Shown here: positions 56,794 through 64,000 of the stretch, one piece after another
Layout of the letters: every line of letters begins with the position of its first letter
How positions within the stretch are numbered: the stretch's first letter is position 1
Origin: Phoenix dactylifera
Taxonomy: Eukaryota; Streptophyta; Magnoliopsida; Arecales; Arecaceae
Direction: 5' to 3'
Length of the DNA: 64,000 nt
Assembly (NCBI RefSeq): GCF_009389715.1
Contig: NC_052399.1
Location: 29,397,146 to 29,461,145, forward strand
Program-made: the position numbers and the translations under genes
Notes under the pieces: model-generated
Database searches by the model: none
Told to the model about the DNA's origin: nothing
Seen by the model: only the letters and a program-made list of their open reading frames with translations

Positions 56794-57147
56794 ATGGCTC
56801 CAATCTCATTGGAAGAATTTCTTGCTGCCGAGCCCCAAACCTCCAGGACCACGGGCCCCAAGCGAAACCTGGTGGCTAAGTTCGCCCTCTTCGCGGGCGC
56901 TGGTGGTCTCATGCTGGGGTCCGGTCGCCGCCGACGACGCCACCACCACCTGGACCTGGCATTCCAGGTCTACCTCTCCGCAAATCTCACCACCTTCATT
57001 CTGGGGCTCTTGCTGATGTACGTTTCAATTGTGGCTCCTTCGGATTCTACCACTACCCGCAGCGGCAAGATCACGATGTGGGTGACTCTGTTCATGTCTG
57101 CTGTCACCCTCGCCCTCGGCTCTTATCTCGTCGTCTTCGCAAATTGA
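56794..57147 (+). CDS. Small predicted membrane protein, unknown function
   Basis: A single-exon 117-residue frame starts at an ATG in a good context (TCCATGGCT). The product begins MAPISLEEFLAAEPQTSRTT and carries three hydrophobic stretches: about residues 30-44 (FALFAGAGGLMLGS), 55-78 (YLSANLTTFILGLLLMYVSI) and 92-114 (MWVTLFMSAVTLALGSYLVV). An RRRRRHHH basic patch lies between the first two. Codon composition is GC-rich like the P450 exons. A CT-rich leader (56765-56780) and TTAATAAAAG (about 56699) lie upstream. I do not recognise the family. It looks like a real plant gene rather than a transposon piece. It could be the only exon or part of a longer gene. Confidence 0.72.
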   Translation: MAPISLEEFLAAEPQTSRTTGPKRNLVAKFALFAGAGGLMLGSGRRRRRHHHLDLAFQVYLSANLTTFILGLLLMYVSIVAPSDSTTTRSGKITMWVTLFMSAVTLALGSYLVVFAN

Positions 57148-57277
57148 TGTGCAGCTCTGGACTAGGCCGGAATCGAACGTCATGGACTTGGTTGGTGGAT
57201 TGCACTCACTCGACCCGGGCCTCCCTTTTCCAGTAATGATCTAGCTCATCTATAGACAGTTGATGTTGTTTTTGATC

Positions 57278-58600
57278 ATGGCGGGGCAGCTCGTGTGGTC
57301 GCCGAAGGCCACCGCTGCAGCCATTCCTTTAGGAGAAGGTTTCCGAAGAGAGGGGAGAGAGGGTATGTTATAATGTGATCGATGAAAGGCGAATTTGAGC
57401 CTCTGCCCTTCTTGTTCTCCCTCCCTTTTATGTTTTCCTTTTCTTTCCTCTTCATTTGTTTAACTGAGATTTTCTATTTTTAGGACCGGGGGAGAGCGAC
57501 GGAGGATTGGTTTTTTGGGAAGGTTGCCTCCTCTGCTCTCCTCTTTCTTGTTATATATCTACGTATTTTTAGGTTTTAGAGGCAATGATGATGATTCTTG
57601 CTTTTAAGAGACGGTCGCAGGTGATGGGGATCTCGGATTCCTGGGGTTTTAAACCCTAACTGCTTGGATTCCTGGGTTTAGGAAACCCTAAGTCTCGATC
57701 CATCTTTTCTTGTTTTCTAGTCTAATGGATTGATGGTGAGGTAGCTTGGATGGTCCCCAAAGGCAACCGCTACAGCCATTCTTTTAGAAAAAGGGGTTCA
57801 AAAGAGAGGAGGGGAAGGGCAAGGAAAGGTGAATCTGCGCCTCTGCCCCGTTCTCCCTCTGTTTTATGTTCGTTTCCTTTTGCCTCCTTCATTTATCTGA
57901 ACCATACTCTCAGGATTTGCTGTTATCATGAAAACCTTAGCCTCGATCCCTCTCTTCCTGTTTTCCGTCCTAATGAAGTGATGGCGAGGCAGCTTGGATG
58001 GCCACGAAGGCAACCGCTGCAGCAGCCCTTCCTTTAGGAGAAGGTTTCGGAAGAGAGGAGAGAGGGGAAGGTAATTTTTTAATTTCTTTCTTGTTCTTTA
58101 TTGAGTTCTTTAATTTGTTCCATCTTCCGCTTCCTCTCTCTTGTTGTCTTCTTTCTCTCTCTATTTATTTATAGTTCTTTGGGGTGACGATGATGATGAT
58201 GATCATCTCTATCATGCGATTTGAGCTTTTAAGCAATGGTCGTATGTGAACGGCGTCAACCTCTAAATCCCCGAACCCTAAATCTTGTAATTCTTAGATT
58301 CTTGGCGGGCAAACCCTATATCCCTGAACCCTAAATCCTATGCTTCCTTGAGGTTCGAAACCTTAGTTCTTAGATTCATGGGCTTGGAAAATCCTAAGTC
58401 TCAATTCTCTCTTGGTGTTTTCCGTTCTAATGGATTGATGGGGAGGCAGCTCGCATGGCAGCCAAAGGCAACTGCTGCAGCCATTTCTTTGAGAAGGGCT
58501 CAAAATAGAGGGGAGGGGGAAAGAGGGAAGGGCATCGTAGGATGTGATCGAAGAAAGGTGAATCTGAGCTTTGCCCCTCATTGCCTTCCTCTATTTTATT
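57278..58600 (+). repeat. Four diverged tandem copies of a 250-460 bp unit
   Basis: Each unit starts with a block like GAGGCAGCTTGGATGGCC, AAGGCAACCGCTGCAGCCAT and TTTAGGAGAAGGTTTC. Starts are near 57278, 57734, 57981 and 58442. Units 1 and 3 also share TGATGATGAT...CTTTTAAG...GGTCG, and units 1-3 end with CTCGATCC..TCTTGTTTTC..TAATGGATTGATGG-like sequence. Unit 2 has lost about 210 bp. AAACCCTAA telo-box-like motifs occur between units. No unit holds a convincing open frame. Confidence 0.85.
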
Positions 58601-61217
58601 TTATTTTACTTTTTTTTTGGTTTCTTTGATGGCAATTTTGTTTCTAGGGTTAGGGTTTTTGATGTTATGACAAGAGTTTACTTTTAACTGCAGCTTTCCT
58701 TTTTCTTGGTTTCTTTTGCATTAGCATGCTATTTATAATGTATGATTTTTTTTTTTTAATTTCGCCCCAAAGATGCTGGGGGATTTGCTGTTGTGATGAT
58801 GGTTTTACTTAATACGACTGATCTATAAAATATGAAAACTACAGGAATTAGTTGATTATATTCGAGGCTTGCTTTTTCAAATTTCTTTTGTTCAGGCTTT
58901 TCTTCTCTATTTTTCCTGTGGTGAAATCTCTATCTATGTATTAGGTAAATGATATTAATCAGCATCTTTGTTGCTTTATGTTTAGCAATGGAATGATGTT
59001 TGTTGCTCAGTATCTCCCCCTTCCCCCTTCTTTTTTTAAGAATAACACACTGATTTGGTGCCATGAGCCAAAGCAATGATATATAGGTGCTAGTGTCAAG
59101 ATTTCATCTTCAATGCAGGGGTTTCCTATCTTTGATACTGATGTACATAAAGTAGTACATTTTCTTGAGTCCCATTAGCAGGCAAGAATATTATCATTGC
59201 TTTTATTGCAGTTTCACAGGAGGCTTTGCTGAAGAGGATTTTTTTTTTCCGGGGAATCCCAGGTTTTGCTCAAGAGGATTCTTTTTTGAAGAATGTTTGT
59301 TATCTTGTATGTTGCGGTTATTGTGTTCCAGCTTTGATTGTCTAATGATGCAGTAATTTGTGTTTAGTTTACATATTGGGTCACAGCTGAAGGAGATTTT
59401 CAGAACGTCTGGATTTGGTTGATTGTAATGAGTTTCATTCTCTTATATGACGGGCAACTGCTCCTCTTCTTCTGTTTCTGTAATCAAAATTGTGATCCAG
59501 TCACACTCGTTGGTGGTACAGCTACGTGGATGGGTAGGCTTGAGATATGGTTGCAGCGAGCTTCATTTCCTTTTCTTATATATGAGGTTCTCTTTTCCTT
59601 CTGTTTCTTTCATCAGCATGCTGATCCAGTCATCAGTTTTCATTAGTGATAATGCTACGGTGCTTGGGTTGCCTTCATGCATGGTTTTGATGAGTGAGGT
59701 TTTTCATCCTATAGAGAAGATATGAAAGGATATGGCTTTGGTGGATGGATTGGCTTCGTATATGTTTTCCATGAGCGACATTTTTCATCCTGCTGCGAAG
59801 ATATGAAATGATATATTTCCCAGGTTGCTTACTCAGGGCATGTAGTGATCACTGTTTCTTCAGTTCCAGTCCTGCCTGGGCTTGTAGTGGTGGAGACATA
59901 TTTTGTAGGGGGCAGGACCTTGTCAAATTTTCATGGTTCTCATTTATGGTTGTCAGCTTTTTAGGTTCTTGAAGAATTGCTTTTGGCATTCATGTTAGTT
60001 TATGACTTATGCCATTGTATAATGCAGTATGCGTGGGAATTTTGGCATGCTTTTAATTTTTCTTTTGGTTCGTCAGTGTGTTTTTTGTGTCGGGGCGAGT
60101 GGCAGGGTTGTGACAGGGAATGTTTATTTGATGCAGGAGCATCATGTGATTATGATAGGAAAACTCTATTTTGAGATAACGTTGAATGTTTATTTTGGAC
60201 ATAAGTTGGGCTTTCAAATCATGATGTTTGATATGTGATTTGGATCGAATCAGTTTAAGTTAGGTATCTTCATTGACTTGCAGTATGCTCTAGGTTATGG
60301 TTCATTTATTTGTCATTAAAGTTGGATATTTTTTTGGCTGCGCAGCCTTCTGTTTCACCAGCAAGCTCGATTTGTTTATGACCTGCCAGAGCAGTACAAC
60401 ATGGTAGAGTAACAACATAGAAGGGGGTGAGGTTAAGATGCCATCTACAATTAAGAGAGCAGGATCGCTTTATTAATTTTTGTGGATCATGTAAATTTGG
60501 TCTCTACTTTAGTATCAGTACTGCATATTTTGCTGAAGGGATTCTTTTGCTGGAATGTAGTTTATGTCCATGATTTTATCGTCATGATGATTCGATAGGT
60601 CATCTCATCTCTGATATTTGGAGAAGTAAATTGGAGTCGAAAGAATCATCTGCTGCCAAGGTTTCATCATTAGTTTTATCACTCTCGTGTTTAGTCTCCT
60701 TGGTTTAGTTACCAACTGGTACTCATGTATGATACCTTGGGATTTGATTGCTAGATGGCGCTCTTACTCATATTAGTGCGTTGACAAGTATCTTGATTAA
60801 ACCACCAATTGTATACTACAAAGCTGTCGATTTTGTTGGGCTGGCATATAATAAGTATAGTTTAAGAGACTCCTGCCTTTTCATCTAGGGCATCCTTCCT
60901 CGTTATGAGGTGATTTTTGATGGAATAGCCTCATGTCTTCTCAACCTCCAGGCTCCTTTCGTCTGAAAGGAGTTTCCTTTTTTATGAACAGGACTTGACC
61001 TTGATGGAGAGTCTGGAATTGTATCATTTGTATCTGAATGCAGCCAAAAGGATAAGGACTAATACAGGAGACAGAAAGGGAAGGGTAAGGACAAGGTTTC
61101 ACTGGAAAGTAATTCATTGTTAGAAATCTGTAGCTGGTCAAGATGGAATGGAAAAGGGAGCATCGACTTCTTGGATTGCTTTTTGTTGCCTGCTGAAGAT
61201 CATGCAATGTTGGAGAT

Positions 61218-61550
61218 ATTGACTGTACTTAAATTGTCTTTAGGTATTCTCTATCTCATTTCTCTAAGCTTTCACTTCTTTGTTATCTTACCTGTTTGTA
61301 GGATAGAATAAATTATCTTGGCAAGCTAGATGTCAGTTTCCAGGGATTTGGACATCGATAAAGTCTTCTTGGCACTGTGCTTTCAGAGCATCTTGGGAAT
61401 CATCGATATATTGCTTTTGTTTGACTGTATTTGAAGTATCTTTAGGTTATATTCTCTCTCATCTATTTGAGCTTTTACTTCTTAGTTATCTTAGATATAT
61501 GGGCAATGTAGTTGGCAGTTTCCAGGGATCTGGACATTGGTATAGTGTTT
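61218..61550 (+). repeat. Two-copy diverged direct repeat, period about 190 bp
   Basis: TTGACTGTA(C/T)TT near 61223 and 61417, CTTCTT(A/T)GTTATCTTA near 61271 and 61478, and CAGTTTCCAGGGAT(T/C)TGGACAT near 61335 and 61516 occur in the same order in both copies. Confidence 0.75.
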
Positions 61551-62511
61551 TTCTATTAGTGTGTTACCAGAACTATGGCTGTCATGGAAGTTGGTGGATA
61601 CAAGTGTTTAGTAAGTCACTTTTAATTAGCATGTTGGCATCTCGATTCATCGCCTTCCATTTTCCTTTTCCTTCTTGGCTCATGTTATGTTTCATGTTTC
61701 AACTAAGGGTGCTTCTTATCTTTGTTGTGCGGATCAATCAAAATACTTTTCTCAGTTTTTATGGCGGGCAGAATTTAATATCCTTGTTCGAATTTCACAG
61801 AGGTTTTGCTGTGGCAGATTCTTTTCACTGGGGGGACCTTTTGCTACTGAATGTTGGTATTATTTCTCTGCTGGGCTCTATCATCTCAATGCTTCAGTGA
61901 TCTAAATGTTTGGTGATATATGTCGTCTTTTGATCCGGGAACAGATGTGGATCCTTATGCACACCTTGGGCTGCAATCTAAAGAGTATTGTTAGGAATTT
62001 TAATTTTTTGGAAATTCTGGGTTTGGATATTTGCAAAGAGCTTTGTTTGTCTTCCCCTGGAGTCAAGGTTCTCCTTTTTTCTTTAGATTTTTTGAAGTTA
62101 CCTGTTAACAAGATTGCATCATCAATTCCATTATTTTTATCATGTACTATGGTTAATATGTCCACGTTTTATTGCCAAGTGATCCACTTCAATTAGTGCG
62201 CTAAATCAATCAGCAAATTTCTGCAGCGACAATATTGACTGATACAGTCATATGAAGTGGTTGGCTGAAGCTATAATTCTGATGAAGGAGGTTTTACCTT
62301 AAAGTTTAGTATGCATATTTTATTAAATGCCATTTATTTAGTAGTGTTCTTACCAAGGCTGATTATTGTTTTCTGTTTCTTTGCAGCCTCTTGAGAGCGT
62401 GTCATGGTAATCCAATTTGACTTATGTAGAATCTACAAATTCCTTTTTCTTAGGGTAGATTGCAAACTTTGAATTTGTAACTGAGGTGATCTTGTTCTTA
62501 TTCCGCACCTT

Positions 62512-62516
62512 CCCCC

Positions 62517-62547
<31 letters not shown>

Positions 62548-62558
62548 AAAAAAAAAAA
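62512..62558. repeat. C26-A21 double homopolymer
   Basis: A run of 26 C is followed at once by 21 A. Such runs are error-prone, so lengths here should not be trusted. No function proposed. Confidence 0.9.
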
Positions 62559-63323
62559 TTGAAGTTTGTTCACAGAATATCCTTTTGGTTCATGCTATTG
62601 AATATAATGTAGTTTGTGCAAGAATTCTAGCATACACATTGTTTGCTTTTGTGATAGGTGGGGTCTAGTATATTGCTACAAAAATATTTATTTGGTGTTT
62701 CTTTCCGAGGTTGGTTATTTTGGCCCCTCCTTAATTATTTTTTTTGTATTCTTTTATCAATGTTCTTTTGGTTACCATTTCATTAACACGTGAACATTAG
62801 TTGCCTTGCCATGACATTGATGGCTGTGAACTGTTAAAAGATTTAGAATTTTAGGTTTTGGGATTTATATGTTGTTTGATCTTTTCTTGGAAGCATGCTT
62901 CTGAAAGAATTACATCGAGATAATTTCTTGTCAATTATGGTTGGTATCTGGTTCGTAAAGGCTACAGTTTGATGCCTTTCACAGAGGCCCTATCAAGACA
63001 GACCATGATATCCTCCATTATTATGGTAGTCTAGTCATCTTGAAGGTACACTACTATTACTTAGTTTCAACTCAATTCTCATGGCTGTCTATTCTTTTTT
63101 GTCACGTTGCTGCAAAACATTTGATCTTGAACTTTTCGAACTAAGACCTGTGTGAGAAGTTTTCAACTCTCTTTATTGCCAGGGGCTGGCTGGGGTGTAA
63201 CTCCCTTTACTTTGGCATAAAGCACTCTGCTGGATCGATAGATCGAATATGATAAATCAGTTTGATTGTTGTTCCTGTGGAAGGGCGTTGTACCGTAGTT
63301 ACCGTTATGATTATTAGTTTGTT

Positions 63324-63950
63324 GTTTGCTTGTGGTTCTTCAACGTAGACACATTTAATATTTATCCATTGTTCTATACTTCGCTAGGTATTTTGTTCTT
63401 CTTCCATGCTTTTCTTTCTCTTTTTCTCTCCTTTTTTTTTCAAATGGATGATTACTGCTGTATTTTAAGGTGACGAGAGTTTGGGTCGTGCTTGCATGGC
63501 GTTTTGGGTTGTATCTTTTGCATGAAAGAGTGATTGATCTCTTTTGCCACGTCAACTGTTGGATCGCACCCGACTCTCAAAGCACATTGGATTATATCCA
63601 TTTATTGCTATATAGATCTCAAAGTGACCATTGCTTGATGCCATTGTGAATGTGTGCGAAGGAAGGTGTGAGTCCTTTTGCACGATTTTCTTGCTGTCAT
63701 GGTGATTCATGTCATCTGTCCTATTTGCTTGTGGTTTTCCAGCTTAGACTTAATTTAAGTCAATGTTTTGTTGTCATGTTTTTCTTTTTTTAGGCAAAAA
63801 AAATATGCATTGGACTGTTGGTGATGTATTTTAATGGGAGTAAAGTTTTGGACATGCATGTATGGTGGTTCTTTTATTCCTGTCATAGTGGTCTATGTTA
63901 TCTGTTTCCTGTCTACTCGTGTTTTTCCAGCTTAGACATGTTTGTTCGTC
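63324..63950 (+). repeat. Diverged direct repeats with TGCTTGTGGTTTTCCAGCTTAGAC core
   Basis: The core (TTGCTTGTGGTT(C/T)TTC...CTTAGAC or similar) occurs near 63324, 63722 and 63912. GTATTTTAAGGTGACGAGAG near 63450 pairs with GTATTTTAATGGGAGTAAAG near 63823. Copies are too diverged for a precise unit length. Confidence 0.6.
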
Positions 63951-64000
63951 TTTGATGCTAGATTGTGATGCTTGGATGCAAAATATTGAGGGTTCATCTT

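Larger units (their letters stand above)
58601..64000. other. T-rich DNA without a recognised gene
   Basis: The plus strand is T-rich and A-poor in the style of plant introns or untranslated regions, with many TTTGCAG and GTTTGT-like words. Short local duplications occur at 59695-59810 (ATCCT..GAAGATATGAAA), 61218-61550 and 63324-63940. The longest frames (for example 159 codons at 61421-61900) are Phe/Leu/Ser-rich and unconvincing. It could be introns or untranslated sequence of a plus-strand gene whose exons lie outside, or plain spacer. Confidence 0.4.

Noticed and set aside
61421..61905. 159- and 76-codon frames
   Set aside because: Phe/Leu/Ser-rich products of T-rich DNA, overlapping one another, and one crosses the 61218-61550 repeat.
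1..64000. CRISPR arrays, rRNA, bacterial operons
   Set aside because: No short spaced repeats of CRISPR type, no rRNA motifs, and the gene structure is plainly plant nuclear.

Overview
This window looks like nuclear DNA from a flowering plant, most likely a monocot and perhaps palm-like (the palm guess is weak). The P450 exons are GC-rich with one intron each, the spacer DNA is AT-rich, a class C G-protein gamma gene has long introns, and much of the rest is LTR retrotransposon, CACTA transposon, SINE and MITE sequence. I saw no bacterial, organellar, CRISPR, rRNA or complete tRNA signal.

Layout. At 1-7473 lies the 5' part of a minus-strand Ty3/gypsy chromovirus: LTR, initiator-Met primer-binding site, a 2.3 kb untranslated leader, and a gag-pol frame open for 1587 codons to the left edge. 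At 8918-14770 are four minus-strand exons of a heterotrimeric G-protein gamma subunit of the AGG3/DEP1/GS3 type. Its expected Cys-rich last exon is not in the window, and the chromovirus sits on that side of the gene. At 19705-20511 is a complete three-exon LURP-one-related (LOR) gene. At 23510-26690 is a tandem array with a period of about 620 bp.

From 28494 to 55186 there are three P450 genes of a CYP92-like type (CYP71 clan), all on the plus strand. P450-1 (28494-30400) is intact. P450-2 (42585-45402) and P450-3 (47713-55186) are a recent tandem duplication with about 4 kb units. P450-2 has a 1-bp deletion frameshift in exon 1. P450-3 keeps an open frame but exon 1 is split by a 4439-bp CACTA transposon with 27-bp perfect terminal inverted repeats and a 3-bp target duplication. 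A Ty1/copia 3' fragment lies at the junction between the two units. An older, degenerate CACTA derivative lies at about 32487-35690.

The right end holds a small predicted membrane protein gene (56794-57147), a four-copy repeat block with telo-box-like AAACCCTAA motifs, and about 5 kb of T-rich DNA in which I found no credible gene.

The window reads as a dispensable P450 cluster being duplicated and broken by transposons, beside three unrelated housekeeping or signalling genes. The best leads are the CACTA-split P450, the independent lesions in the two P450 copies, and the retrotransposon placed between the conserved gamma domain and the missing Cys-rich tail.
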